DNA of 64,000 bases from Oceanirhabdus sp. W0125-5 (GCF_027938815.1 NZ_CP115913.1:4436001-4500000), one strand, 5' to 3'; positions 1-8,853 are shown, numbered from the stretch's first letter. Numbers and translations are program-made. Notes: generated by a model not told the origin, from the letters alone.

Positions 1-66
1 GGATTAGAAATATATTATAGTGTTAAAGATGAATCTGTAAAAAAAATAATAGAAGTATTATTCTAA
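1..66 (+). CDS. C-terminal end of an upstream gene, possibly an ArsR-type regulator
   Basis: The window opens in an open frame that reads GLEIYYSVKDESVKKIIEVL and F before a TAA stop at 64-66. A basic/hydrophobic tail of this kind, with the phrase IYYSVKDE, resembles the end of ArsR-family winged-helix regulators, where the wing strand reads like G-x-x-I-Y-Y-S-L. Only 21 residues are visible, so the family call is a guess. The stop is 16 bases before the ATG of the sulfur-handling flavoprotein downstream, so the two are probably co-transcribed. A small regulator next to a CoA-disulfide-reductase fusion is a common arrangement. Confidence 0.4.
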   Translation, partial: GLEIYYSVKDESVKKIIEVLF

Positions 67-82
67 ATCAAGGAGGATTATC

Positions 83-2545
83 ATGGCTAAGAAAATATTG
101 GTTGTAGGCGGCGTTGCTGGTGGTGCTTCTGCAGCAGCTAGACTTCGTAGATTAGATGAGAAAGCAAATATTGTGTTATTTGAAAAAGGACCACATATTT
201 CATTTGCAAACTGTGGATTACCTTATCATATAGGTGATGAGATAAAAGAGAGAGAGGCTTTACTTTTACACACACCTGATACTTTTAAAGCAAGATTAGA
301 TGTTGATGTTAGAATTAATAGCATGGTTAGCTCAATTAATGCTAAAGAGAATAAAGTTACAGTTACTAAATCTAATGGTGAGACTTATGAAGAAAGTTAT
401 GATGAATTAATTCTTTCTCCAGGTGCAAAGCCAATGAGACCACCAATTCCAGGTATAGATAATAAGAATATATTCACATTAAGAAACATTAATGATATGG
501 ACAAAATTAAGGATTATATTAAATCAAATAGTATTAAGTCAGCTGTAGTAGTTGGTGGAGGGTTTATTGGAGTTGAAATGGCTGAAAATCTTCACTCTCT
601 AAATGTTGAAACATCACTTATTGAAGCTGCACCTCATGTACTAACTCCATTTGATATGGATATAGTTCCAATGATTGAGGACGAAATAAAATCTAGAGGA
701 ATTAATCTTTATGTAAACAATCCTGTATCTTCATTTGCAGGAGAAGAAAATAAATTAAATGTTACACTTAAAAATGGTGAGAAAATTGAAACACAAATGG
801 TTATTCTATCTATAGGGGTAACTCCTGATACAGCATTTATAAAAAATTCTGGAATAGAACTTGGTCCAAAAGGCCACATAGTGGTAGATGATCATTTAAG
901 AACTAATTTTTCTAACATATATGCTGTTGGAGATGCTATTGAAGTAAAAGACTATGTAGATGAAAGTAAAACAGCTATACCTCTAGCTGGTCCTGCAAAT
1001 AAACAAGGACGTATGGCAGCAGATAATATATATGGTGCTAATAAAAAATATACTGGTTCTTTAGGCTCATCAATTATAAAAGTTTTCGATTTAACATGTG
1101 CTAGAACTGGAAATACAGAGTTTGCTCTTAAGAAAAAAGGAATCGAGTACCACAAGACTCTTCTATACCCTCAAAGCCATGCTTCTTATTACCCTGGTGC
1201 TATGCCAATGGCTCTTAAAGTGCTATTCGGTAAAGAAGGTAAAATCTTAGGTGCTCAAGCAGTTGGATATGAAGGGGTTGCAAAACGTATTGATGTAATT
1301 GCTACTTCAATGAAATTTAAAGGTACTGTACATGATTTAACTGAACTTGAATTATGTTATGCTCCTCCATTCTCATCAGCTAAAGATCCTGTTAATATGG
1401 CAGGTTATGTTGGTGAAAATATCTTAAAAGGAAAAACTGATATTATAGCTCCTGAAGAAATTGATAACATTCCTGATTCAGCTGTGTTACTTGATGTAAG
1501 AACAGACTTAGAACGCGAAAATGGATACCTTAAAGATTCTATTCACATTCCTGTAGATTCATTAAGAGAAAACCTAGATAAACTACCTAAAGATAAAGAA
1601 ATCTGGGTTTACTGTCAAATAGGATTAAGAGGATATATAGCAGAAAGAATTCTTAAGCAAAATGGATTCAAAGTAAAGAATATTACTGGTGGTTATAAGT
1701 TCTATAGAGGAGCAAATATTGTGAAAGCAGGTGAACCAACGGAAATGCCTAAAAATATTAATACTCCTAAAGTAGAAGCTGCTACTGATAAACTAGATGT
1801 TAAAGCTACTACAGAATTGGATGCTTGTGGATTATGTTGTCCAGGTCCATTATTAAGAACAAAAGAAGCTATGGATGAACTTAATAATGGGGAAAAATTA
1901 AGAATAAAATCTTCTGATCCTGGTTTTTATGAAGACATAAAAGCTTGGTGTCACAGAACTGAAAATAATTTAGTTAATTTAGTAAAAGAAAAAGGTATAA
2001 TTACTGCTGAAATAATCAAAGGAATGGATTCTGATTCTGTTGCATGTGATTCTACTCAAGCAGTTGGTCCAGTTCGTGATAATAAAACTATGGTTGTTTT
2101 CAGCGGTGATCTTGATAAAGCTATAGCATCATTTATTATTGCTAACGGTGCTGCTGCAATGGGTAAAAAGGTTACTATGTTCTTCACTTTCTGGGGTATA
2201 AATGTATTAAGAAACCCTGAAAAAGTTAAAGTTGATAAATCATTCATTGAAAAAATGTTTGGATTTATGATGCCAAGAGGTACAGATAAACTTAAATTAT
2301 CTAACATGAACATGATGGGTATGGGAGGCGCTATGATTAAAGGTATAATGAAGAAGCACAATGTAGCATCTCTTCCAGAGTTAATAGCATCAGCGCAAAA
2401 GAATGGTGTTGAAATTGTTGCTTGCCAAATGTCAATGGATCTTCTTGGATTAAAACTTGAAGAATTAATCCCAGGAGTTAAAGTAGGCGGAGTTGGTTAT
2501 TACCTAGGTGAAGCTGAAGATTCTAATGTAAATTTATTTATCTAA
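83..2545 (+). CDS. CoA-disulfide reductase / rhodanese / TusA / DsrE-like fusion flavoprotein
   Basis: An 820-residue cytoplasmic flavoprotein probably handles CoA disulfide or persulfide and sulfane sulfur. Residues 1-450 form a pyridine-nucleotide-disulfide oxidoreductase: an FAD-binding loop VGGVAGGASAA sits at the N-terminus, a second nucleotide loop (VVVGGGFIGVE) follows, and a single redox Cys44 lies in FANCGLPYHIG, the hallmark of CoA-disulfide reductases. About 455-560 is a rhodanese domain with Cys511 in VYCQIGLRG. About 575-650 is a TusA/SirA domain with CGLCCPGP (Cys582, 585, 586). About 665-820 is a DsrE/F-like domain with a late cysteine (VACQMSMDLLG). The start is fixed by AAGGAGG seven bases upstream. 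This four-domain fusion is known in clostridia; the sulfite reductase operon nearby fits a shared sulfur role. The exact substrate cannot be read from sequence. Confidence 0.9.
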   Translation: MAKKILVVGGVAGGASAAARLRRLDEKANIVLFEKGPHISFANCGLPYHIGDEIKEREALLLHTPDTFKARLDVDVRINSMVSSINAKENKVTVTKSNGETYEESYDELILSPGAKPMRPPIPGIDNKNIFTLRNINDMDKIKDYIKSNSIKSAVVVGGGFIGVEMAENLHSLNVETSLIEAAPHVLTPFDMDIVPMIEDEIKSRGINLYVNNPVSSFAGEENKLNVTLKNGEKIETQMVILSIGVTPDTAFIKNSGIELGPKGHIVVDDHLRTNFSNIYAVGDAIEVKDYVDESKTAIPLAGPANKQGRMAADNIYGANKKYTGSLGSSIIKVFDLTCARTGNTEFALKKKGIEYHKTLLYPQSHASYYPGAMPMALKVLFGKEGKILGAQAVGYEGVAKRIDVIATSMKFKGTVHDLTELELCYAPPFSSAKDPVNMAGYVGENILKGKTDIIAPEEIDNIPDSAVLLDVRTDLERENGYLKDSIHIPVDSLRENLDKLPKDKEIWVYCQIGLRGYIAERILKQNGFKVKNITGGYKFYRGANIVKAGEPTEMPKNINTPKVEAATDKLDVKATTELDACGLCCPGPLLRTKEAMDELNNGEKLRIKSSDPGFYEDIKAWCHRTENNLVNLVKEKGIITAEIIKGMDSDSVACDSTQAVGPVRDNKTMVVFSGDLDKAIASFIIANGAAAMGKKVTMFFTFWGINVLRNPEKVKVDKSFIEKMFGFMMPRGTDKLKLSNMNMMGMGGAMIKGIMKKHNVASLPELIASAQKNGVEIVACQMSMDLLGLKLEELIPGVKVGGVGYYLGEAEDSNVNLFI

Positions 2546-2552
2546 ATAAAAC

Positions 2553-2580
2553 AAAGAGGGGTAGAAATCTACTCCTCTTT
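2553..2580. terminator. bidirectional intrinsic terminator
   Basis: AAAGAGGGGTAGA and TCTACTCCTCTTT form a 13-bp stem (one G-T pair) between two convergent genes. The hairpin overlaps the stop codon of the minus-strand gene, so it can serve both genes. Confidence 0.75.
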
Positions 2581-2913
2581 CAACCTACTTAGGTCTTCAT
2601 TTGCTAATCCTGTTACTCTACTGATTAAATCCAAATCATAGTCTCTGATTAATAAAATTCTGGCCACTTCTTCTGATTTATTTATTACACCCAATTCGTA
2701 TCCTTTTTTGAATCCTTTTTTAAATCCTTTACGGAATGTTTTTTTCATCCCCTTTTTTATTTTCTTTTTTTGCTTTTTAGCTTTTTTCCCTCTATGTCCA
2801 CCTTTAGCTAAAGACTTCTTATCCACTTTCTTCTTGTCATCTGATTTCTTGTCATCTGCTCTCATATCATCTGAATTAATTTCTACTGACTTTTTAATTC
2901 CATCTTCACTCAT
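2569..2913 (-). CDS. Lys-rich small protein with an Rpn-like C-terminal tail
   Basis: A 114-residue protein, extremely basic in the middle (runs of K and KKGFKKGFKKGYELG), preceded by an acidic, Ser/Asp/Lys N-terminus. The last 35 residues (EEVARILLIRDYDLDLISRVTGL..EDLSRLKEE) resemble the helical tail of Rpn/PD-(D/E)XK transposase-like proteins, where a G-rich coiled segment precedes 'ISQKTGLEIEKIKEL'. The same tail ends the Rpn protein at 13513-14361. The nuclease domain is absent. It may be a remnant or a stand-alone tail protein; no function can be assigned. The start follows GTGAGG with normal spacing. It is convergent with the flavoprotein gene and shares its terminator. Confidence 0.55.
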   Translation of the reverse strand: MSEDGIKKSVEINSDDMRADDKKSDDKKKVDKKSLAKGGHRGKKAKKQKKKIKKGMKKTFRKGFKKGFKKGYELGVINKSEEVARILLIRDYDLDLISRVTGLANEDLSRLKEE

Positions 2914-3079
2914 GGCAACCTCACTTTATTTTACATAACAACAACTCTTCTTTATACAAATATATTAAAAATTTAATAAAAATATTCTATGTAATAGCTA
3001 AGTATGCACCTCTTGTCTAACTATTATTTATTTTTAAACAGATTAATTTCAGCTAGCCTTTAAAAGTGATTTGGTTGCA

Positions 3080-3248
3080 TCTCTCTCTTTTTTTAAATAC
3101 CGTTGAAAATATGCCCTTAAAATTTTTCTCCCAAATATAATGTTTCATCTAAATGAAAGGAGTAAAATCACATTATTTTATTACCAACATAAATGTAGGT
3201 TCTGACTTATGTCAGAACCATCCATTATTTTACATTATCCATTATCTT
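3080..3248. repeat. partial MITE-like elements between genes
   Basis: The 335-base gap 2914-3248 holds no gene. From about 3080 a CTCTCTCTTTTTTTAAATACCG stretch followed by TTGAAAA matches the inverted ends of the element at 53743-53844. From about 3145 to 3246, AAATGAAAGGAGTAAAA, a TTCTGAC..GTCAGAA hairpin and TTACATTATCCATTATC match the right half of the 250-bp MITE-like elements at 47633-47879 and 63233-63482. The left half is missing. Confidence 0.6.
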
Positions 3249-3656
3249 TTAAAGCATTTCGCTGTCTCTTATTTCGATTTCTGTACCCTCAGGAGCTACC
3301 AATTTAAACTGATATCCCCCTTTTATTCTATAAATAATTTTCCCATGTTTCTTTTTGAAATTTGTAAATCCCCTGTTTTTAAATTCCTCTAACTCCTCGT
3401 GAGCATTCTCAACAATAAAACTAAAATGAGGTATACCTTGATTTAATTTTTCATACTCACCATAGGGACTTGAACATTTAGGCGGTAGAATTTCAAATAA
3501 TAACTCATTATACTTCAACCAACCTCGTTTTATTCTCTTTGGAACATATATATCTTCCTTTACTAATTCAAATCCTAAAACCTTAGTATAAAAATCAATT
3601 GTATCATCATAACAAGATGTCTGAATACAAAAATGATGTAAAGTTCTTGATTTCAA
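3249..3656 (-). CDS. VOC (glyoxalase/bleomycin-resistance) family protein
   Basis: A 135-residue single-domain vicinal-oxygen-chelate protein. It has the expected babbab pattern: an N-terminal LHHFCIQT strand with the first His ligand (residue 7 or 8), DFYTKVLGFEL helix and turn, a YNELLFEI strand with a Glu, an IPHFSF strand with the second His, and a closing strand GTEIEIRD with the last Glu. Such proteins are small metal-dependent isomerases, lyases or dioxygenases, or binding proteins; the substrate cannot be told. It lies downstream of asrC but is separated by a strong terminator at 3691-3711, so it is not clearly part of that operon. Confidence 0.8.
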   Translation of the reverse strand: MKSRTLHHFCIQTSCYDDTIDFYTKVLGFELVKEDIYVPKRIKRGWLKYNELLFEILPPKCSSPYGEYEKLNQGIPHFSFIVENAHEELEEFKNRGFTNFKKKHGKIIYRIKGGYQFKLVAPEGTEIEIRDSEML

Positions 3657-3690
3657 TGTAATCTACTCCTTTATCTACCCCTGTGGAAAA

Positions 3691-3711
3691 TACCCCTGGG
3701 CCCCAGGGGTA
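3691..3711 (-). terminator. intrinsic terminator after asrC
   Basis: TACCCCTGG-GCC-CCAGGGGTA forms a GC-rich 9-bp stem with a 3-base loop only nine bases past the asrC stop. On the minus strand it is followed by TTTTCC. It probably ends the asr operon transcript. Confidence 0.8.
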
Positions 3712-3719
3712 GAAATTTT

Positions 3720-4676
3720 CTAGTAATGTATTCCGCTCCAATAAATATTAACTTCCACTTTAGCCATTGGTGATAATTCAACATCTTTAAGAGCCCACTT
3801 CTTATATTCCATAAATCCAGTACGATCAACAATATAACCAATATGCTCTTTTGGTAAACTTCTATCAATATATTCATCAATATAATCATAAGTATTTTTA
3901 ATTATCTTAATAATACTTTCTTCATCTACCCAAAGAATAAAGTCTTCAGCAAGTCTTGGATTTTTCTTACCTGTACGTCCCATTATTGCTAGACGATAGA
4001 ACTTATTTTCATTACGTGTCCACGCATTAGTTGGGCAGTTGAGTACACATTCTCCACATCCAATACATTTATCATGATCACGTACAATCTTATAATTATC
4101 CATCTTTAATGCACCAGTTGAAAGCTTTTCACACTTATCAACACAACGGTTACAACTTACACAACGCTCTTTCTCATATTCAGGTAATGTCATACCAATG
4201 ATACCAAAGTCGTGCATTCTAGCTTTTATACAGTCATTAGGGCACCCAGTTAAAGCAATCTTTACGTGGAAATCATTAGGGAAAATAGCATCTTCAATTC
4301 TTTTTGCAAATCCACTAGTCTCGTATTGAGCTTTAGGGCAAGCTCTATTTCCTATACATGCAGCTACATTACGTGTTCCTGCTGCTGGATAACCTGTGTT
4401 TGGACTAACTTGATTTATCTCAAGGCCCTCTATCACTGGTTGAATTAATTCATTTACCTTATCCATATCTTCCATTTTAATTCCAGTGATCTCAAACCCC
4501 TGTCTTGTAGTTAAATGAACATCTCCATCACCATATTCCTGAGCAATCTTATTAAGCACCAAGAAGTGTTCAGTATTTATTCTTCCACCTGGAACCCTAA
4601 CTCTCAGAGAGGTCATATATCTATCTTTTACTATTCTAAAGGCATTTTTAGTAACTTTTTTAGTATTAATATCCAT
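3720..4676 (-). CDS. asrC: anaerobic sulfite reductase subunit C
   Basis: The catalytic siroheme/[4Fe-4S] subunit, 318 residues, which reduces sulfite to sulfide in the cytoplasm. The N-terminal part is the nitrite/sulfite-reductase ferredoxin-like fold. The siroheme cluster cysteines are in AACIGNRACPKAQYET and GCPNDC. Two [4Fe-4S] ferredoxin motifs follow (CVSCNRCVDKC and CIGCGECVLNCP). An upstream in-frame ATG exists at 4697, but the GGGAGG Shine-Dalgarno lies inside that extension, seven bases before the ATG at 4676, so the shorter form is preferred. It is the last gene of the fnt-asrA-asrB-asrC run, 13 bases behind asrB. Length and cluster ligands match clostridial AsrC. Confidence 0.95.
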   Translation of the reverse strand: MDINTKKVTKNAFRIVKDRYMTSLRVRVPGGRINTEHFLVLNKIAQEYGDGDVHLTTRQGFEITGIKMEDMDKVNELIQPVIEGLEINQVSPNTGYPAAGTRNVAACIGNRACPKAQYETSGFAKRIEDAIFPNDFHVKIALTGCPNDCIKARMHDFGIIGMTLPEYEKERCVSCNRCVDKCEKLSTGALKMDNYKIVRDHDKCIGCGECVLNCPTNAWTRNENKFYRLAIMGRTGKKNPRLAEDFILWVDEESIIKIIKNTYDYIDEYIDRSLPKEHIGYIVDRTGFMEYKKWALKDVELSPMAKVEVNIYWSGIHY

Positions 4677-4689
4677 ATTCAATCCTCCC

Positions 4690-5481
4690 TTAATCAAATA
4701 ACTGCTTGGCTTTTGTAAAGTTAAACACTGGCCCTTCTAGACATATATACGTATCATCCATTTTACAGTGTCCACACTTTCCAATACCACAGTGCATTTT
4801 TCTTTCATAAGATACCCATATATTCTCCTCTGGGATACCTGCATCTAAGAATGTATTAACAGTAAACTTCATCATCATTGGTGGTCCCACAATTATAACA
4901 GCTGTATTACTCTTGTTCGCTACCTTTACACCTTCTACGTACTTTGTAATAAGCCCTACATTACCTTCATATCCATCTTCAGCACCATCAACAGTAAGAG
5001 TAACATTCATCTTCTCTTCCCAAACTTTAAGTTCCTTCTTAAATAAAATATCCTGAGGAGATTTAAATCCTACTAAAAGGTTAAAGTCTTTATACTCTTT
5101 CTGTGTTTCATATATAATATCAATAATTCCTTTAACAGGTGCTAAACCACTACCACCTGCTGCTATTATTACTTCCTTACCTTTATATAAATTAACATCA
5201 AATCCATTTCCATATGGTCCTCTTAACCAGAAACCATCTCCTACTTTGAATTTATGAAGTTCATCTGTTACCTTACCTACACGACGTATTGTGAAATCCA
5301 AATAGTCTTCACCTATTCCTGATACTGAGATTGGGCATTCACCATACTTAGGGATTGAAACCTCAAAGAACTGCCCAGGCTTTACATCACCTTTGTATGC
5401 CATTCTAAATGTATATTCTATATCTGTATGTTGAATTATATCTAAAATCTCTGATTTAAAAGGCATGTACACGTTTTTCAT
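4690..5481 (-). CDS. asrB: anaerobic sulfite reductase subunit B
   Basis: 263 residues, ferredoxin-NADP reductase-like electron-transfer subunit. An N-terminal FAD-binding barrel (FEVSIPKYGECPISVSG) is followed by an NAD-binding domain (VIIAAGGSGLAPVKGII, VIIVGPPMMMKF) and a C-terminal [2Fe-2S] loop of the PyrK type (HCGIGKCGHCKMDDTYIC). It passes electrons from NADH through FAD and the 2Fe-2S cluster to AsrA and AsrC. Its ATG overlaps the asrA stop by one base (TAATG), a sign of translational coupling. The family assignment is secure. Confidence 0.95.
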   Translation of the reverse strand: MKNVYMPFKSEILDIIQHTDIEYTFRMAYKGDVKPGQFFEVSIPKYGECPISVSGIGEDYLDFTIRRVGKVTDELHKFKVGDGFWLRGPYGNGFDVNLYKGKEVIIAAGGSGLAPVKGIIDIIYETQKEYKDFNLLVGFKSPQDILFKKELKVWEEKMNVTLTVDGAEDGYEGNVGLITKYVEGVKVANKSNTAVIIVGPPMMMKFTVNTFLDAGIPEENIWVSYERKMHCGIGKCGHCKMDDTYICLEGPVFNFTKAKQLFD

Positions 5482-6488
5482 TATTTTCTCTCCCCCTTTG
5501 TATAATCATCTAATTTGTTTATACAAGCTGAGAAGGAAATGTACTGTGGACATGCATCATCACAACGACCACAACCTACGCACATATGATAACCAAATCG
5601 CTTGTTATAATCATATACTTTATGAAGGGTTTTAAATCTCATTTTATCACCATTTTTCTGTCTAAAGCTGTGACCACCTGCCATATCAGTATAACCCTTC
5701 ACCTCACAAGAAGCCCATACACGTCTTCTCTCACCATTCTTCTCATTATCTTTATAGAAGATATCCTGCATTGAGAAGCATGTACATGTCGGACATACAA
5801 AATTGCATTTCCCGCATGCGATACATCTCTTATCATACTCTCTCCATAGTTCAGCCTCTTTAACATCACCAGTTAACCCCTCTGGAATGTTAACCTTAGT
5901 ATGATTTTCAGTTACAAAGGGAACCTCAAATTCTACTTTTTCTCCATTAAAATAATTCTTTAATTCACTATCTTGGATATCTAACATTACTTGTTCATCA
6001 TCTATTTTTAAACCTAAGCTGTAATCATCACTTTTATTTGTTCCCATACTTACACAGAAACAATTTCTAAAACTTTTTTCACATCCCATAAGCACAAACT
6101 TAATACGATCTCTAACCTGCTTATAATATGGATCTATCTCTCCATTCTTTAAATAAATCTGATCAATTCTTTTAATAGAATGAAGATCACATGACCTTAA
6201 GAACACAAGCACCTTCTTCTTATCCATTGTAGGCATCGAATATTCATCCTCAGTGAAATGAAATAACACTTGAGTAATAGGTAATAGTACTTCTTTATGT
6301 GAGAAATGTGACTTTTTATCAAACTCAATCTCCTCTAATGTACCAACCTCTTTATATCTAATGGAATCTGTATCTGAAAAACGTCCTTTAAATGACATTG
6401 AAACAGGAGCATATATTTTATATTCCTCTTTTAACTTTCCTAAACTCTCATTAAACATAGTTTTACTTAAAGAAATTTTAAAACTCAT
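5481..6488 (-). CDS. asrA: anaerobic sulfite reductase subunit A
   Basis: 335 residues, iron-sulfur electron-transfer subunit with a poorly conserved N-terminal region and two C-terminal [4Fe-4S] ferredoxin motifs, CIACGKCNFVCPTC and CVGCGRCDDACPQY. An additional cysteine group (CEKSFRNCFC) in the middle is typical of AsrA and related 4Fe-4S dicluster proteins. An ATG 21 bases further upstream (6509) is possible, but the GGAGG lies inside that extension and points to the ATG at 6488. It follows the FNT-family channel gene by 24 bases and overlaps asrB by one base, so the four genes form one operon. Confidence 0.93.
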   Translation of the reverse strand: MSFKISLSKTMFNESLGKLKEEYKIYAPVSMSFKGRFSDTDSIRYKEVGTLEEIEFDKKSHFSHKEVLLPITQVLFHFTEDEYSMPTMDKKKVLVFLRSCDLHSIKRIDQIYLKNGEIDPYYKQVRDRIKFVLMGCEKSFRNCFCVSMGTNKSDDYSLGLKIDDEQVMLDIQDSELKNYFNGEKVEFEVPFVTENHTKVNIPEGLTGDVKEAELWREYDKRCIACGKCNFVCPTCTCFSMQDIFYKDNEKNGERRRVWASCEVKGYTDMAGGHSFRQKNGDKMRFKTLHKVYDYNKRFGYHMCVGCGRCDDACPQYISFSACINKLDDYTKGERK

Positions 6489-6512
6489 TGACCTTACCCT
6501 CCACTTCACTTA

Positions 6513-7280
6513 TTATTTTGATTTACCTAAGATAAAGTAGCTTCCCGCTAGTATTATACCTCCACCGATAAAGTTACCTATTGTTACTGGAATCAGGTTG
6601 TTCATCATTCCCATTACAGAGATTGTCTCTGGATGAGGCATAAATAATGCTATTGAAAAAATAGTCATATTTGCGATGCTATGTTCAAATCCACTAGTAA
6701 TGAATGCGAATAAACACCACCAGATCATAATTAACTTTCCAGTTTCACTTTCCATCTTAAAAGAACAGTGTATAGCTAAACATACTAAAATATTGCATAA
6801 AATTCCTCTTGCTAATAATGGCATAAATTCTCCACTCATTTTTGCTCCAGCGACTTTTATTATAAAATCTCCTGTTGCTCCATTTGTTAATCCTGCTAAA
6901 ACGAATATTAATGCAACTATTGCTGATCCAATAAAGTTACCAATAAAACTATAAAACCATACACGACCAGCATCACTCCAACTTACACGATTATCAAGGA
7001 CACCTGTTGACATAATATAATTATTACCTGTAAATAATTCCGATCCTGCCATAATAACGAGACTAAGAGCTACACCAAATGATACACCCATCACAATTTT
7101 AGTTGAAGGTGACCCTGCTGCTGATAATAAACCTCCAATTGTCATAATAAGAATAATTCCAAGTCCTACATAAAATCCTGCTAAAACAGATGCTAAAGTA
7201 TATTTCCCTCTTGACTCCTTTGAAAACTTTGCTTTAGCCAATGCTGCATTTCCTAATTTTCTTAATGTTTCTCCTGACAT
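6513..7280 (-). CDS. formate/nitrite-transporter family channel, probable hydrosulfide channel
   Basis: 255 residues with six hydrophobic segments in the FNT arrangement, including LSLVIMAGSELFTGNNYIMS, which marks the first half of the pore, and a final ILAGSYFILGK segment. FNT proteins are pentameric anion channels for formate, nitrite or HS-. In Clostridium difficile the FNT member encoded with the asr genes was characterised as a hydrosulfide channel, and the placement here immediately before asrABC argues for HS- export rather than formate or nitrite. That substrate call is from context. The gene is first in the operon and lies 131 bases downstream of a CRP-like palindrome. Confidence 0.85.
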   Translation of the reverse strand: MSGETLRKLGNAALAKAKFSKESRGKYTLASVLAGFYVGLGIILIMTIGGLLSAAGSPSTKIVMGVSFGVALSLVIMAGSELFTGNNYIMSTGVLDNRVSWSDAGRVWFYSFIGNFIGSAIVALIFVLAGLTNGATGDFIIKVAGAKMSGEFMPLLARGILCNILVCLAIHCSFKMESETGKLIMIWWCLFAFITSGFEHSIANMTIFSIALFMPHPETISVMGMMNNLIPVTIGNFIGGGIILAGSYFILGKSK

Positions 7281-7411
7281 TGTAAAACCCCCTTTTTTAA
7301 ATTCTCCTTCTTTTTAAAATCACTTTTATTAAAACTTAAGGATTGATAAATTTTAGACAATTTATCCTCCATTAATATATTTTAATTCTAAAATACTCCA
7401 CAAAAAAAGTA

Positions 7412-7427
7412 TGTGATAATTATCACA
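7412..7427. promoter_or_regulatory. perfect CRP/FNR-type operator upstream of fnt-asrABC
   Basis: TGTGATAATTATCACA is a perfect 16-base palindrome matching the Crp half-site pattern TGTGA-N6-TCACA. It sits between a Crp-family regulator gene and the fnt-asrABC operon, 131 bases before the fnt start. The regulator's recognition helix reads SSRETISRAMK, with the Arg-Glu-x-x-x-Arg spacing that reads TGTGA in Crp. Binding by that regulator is an inference. Confidence 0.65.
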
Positions 7428-7455
7428 CACTCATTCCTTTAATATAAAATTTTAC

Positions 7456-8154
7456 CTAATCTCTATAATATTTTAATAAGGACTCCTCATGGACAAGAAG
7501 CTTCTTACCATCCCACTTAATTACTCCTTCATTTAAAAGAACTTTCATTGCCCTTGATATAGTTTCTCTTGAACTTCCCAGCATATAAGATAGATAAGTT
7601 ACTGTAATCTTAAGATCAATTAATATCCATTCTCCTTTTGAAATACCGTAATCCCTAGATAACTTCCATAGCTTTGCTGCTAATTTCTTATCCATCTTTA
7701 TTGGCACTGTATTCTTAAGTTGACGATACAATCTTCTTTGTTTCTTTCCTATTGAACTCATTATATTAAGGGTTAACGAAAAGTCTTTTTCCATAACTTT
7801 TAGAAACTCTTCTTTCTTAAATTCCACAATCACAGCATCATCAAATATTTCGCACATAACTGATACAGGAAGTTCATCAAAAACCACCTCATTAATTAGC
7901 TCACCTTCCCCTAATAGAAAGAAGATACGTTTTTGTCCCCACCCTGAATATCTAGCTAAGCTTACCTTACCCGATAAAATTCCGTAGAATTTATTAATTT
8001 GATCCTTTTCAAAAAACAGAGTCTCATCTCTTTCAAATAACCTTGCTTTTGCTATGTTTAATATCTCATTTTTAGATTCTTCAGTGATTCCTCTAAAAGC
8101 TCTTATATTTTCTATATCTTTTATTGAAATTTGAATACCACTTCTTTTATTCAA
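7456..8154 (-). CDS. Crp/Fnr-family transcriptional regulator
   Basis: About 232 residues. An N-terminal cyclic-nucleotide-like beta barrel (residues ~20-130) is followed by a dimer helix and a C-terminal winged helix (~150-230) with recognition helix SSRETISRAMKVL. Only one cysteine is present, so it is not an FNR-type [4Fe-4S] sensor; the effector is unknown. A GTG at 8161-8163 opens the frame, but AAAGGGG is eight bases before the TTG at 8152-8154, so that start is preferred. The location just upstream of fnt-asrABC and the CRP-type palindrome between them suggest that it controls sulfite reduction. Confidence 0.85.
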   Translation of the reverse strand: MNKRSGIQISIKDIENIRAFRGITEESKNEILNIAKARLFERDETLFFEKDQINKFYGILSGKVSLARYSGWGQKRIFFLLGEGELINEVVFDELPVSVMCEIFDDAVIVEFKKEEFLKVMEKDFSLTLNIMSSIGKKQRRLYRQLKNTVPIKMDKKLAAKLWKLSRDYGISKGEWILIDLKITVTYLSYMLGSSRETISRAMKVLLNEGVIKWDGKKLLVHEESLLKYYRD

Positions 8155-8310
8155 GAGTAACACCCCTTTTTATAAACACATTTATTCTAGTTTACTGTAT
8201 AGGTGTTGATTCTTCAATAGAAGAATTGGATTGCTTAATGGAGACCTTACCTTTCGTCTGAAAACTTTCTCTTTTTTACATTCGATACTATCTTTCTGAA
8301 AAATTTTATA

Positions 8311-8745
8311 CTAATATGCATTCTCTACATCTATTACATCATGTTTATCAAAATCAAATTGTTCAAAAATACAATCTTTGAGAATTCTCTTAATATCATC
8401 AGGTGTTTCTCTAACTTTAAATTTCTTTAGCGGTTTAATTACATTAATATAACTTTCAATATGTTTATTATCCTTGAATGCATCAAAGCAAAACAATCCT
8501 TTTCTTGCGAGTTCAGTATAGTCATCAAAAACTAAATATTCATCTTTAGTAATTATTATATCTGTCTTATTGCGTAGCTCATCACAAAAATATTTTTCTA
8601 ATTGTTCAAGCTTTTCTCTGGATTCACATACAAATCTAGGTACATTACCATATACACTTGAGGTAAACATCCCAATATATCCATTCTTATCCACTGCAAA
8701 CCACATAATATCCTCTGTGAAAACTTCTATCTCACTAATTATCAT
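8311..8745 (-). CDS. hypothetical protein, probable orphan immunity protein
   Basis: 144 residues, soluble, no signal peptide or membrane segment, with an N-terminal IMWFAVDKNGYIGMFTSS phrase typical of a group of small proteins found beside Rhs/WapA toxins. I do not recognise a named family with certainty. It is the most distal gene of a four-gene block (10052 to 8311) of small acidic proteins that have no toxin partners and lie beyond the last toxin module. An immunity role is inferred from this position and from a paralog (9699-10052) of a toxin-linked gene. Confidence 0.55.
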   Translation of the reverse strand: MIISEIEVFTEDIMWFAVDKNGYIGMFTSSVYGNVPRFVCESREKLEQLEKYFCDELRNKTDIIITKDEYLVFDDYTELARKGLFCFDAFKDNKHIESYINVIKPLKKFKVRETPDDIKRILKDCIFEQFDFDKHDVIDVENAY

Positions 8746-8853
8746 TTTACTACTCTCTTTCCTATGATATTGTAATTAACAAATTCCTCAGGAAATATTT
8801 GCAATTTATTCCCGCATTGTGGAACTACTTTTAATATTTCAACTAATTACTAA

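Noticed and set aside
2708-2938. Plus-strand hydrophobic frame opposite the Lys-rich protein
   Set aside because: It is the antisense of Lys codons (Phe/Leu-rich) without a ribosome site.
7456-8154. FNR-type oxygen sensor
   Set aside because: Only one cysteine is present, so the [4Fe-4S] ligand set is missing.
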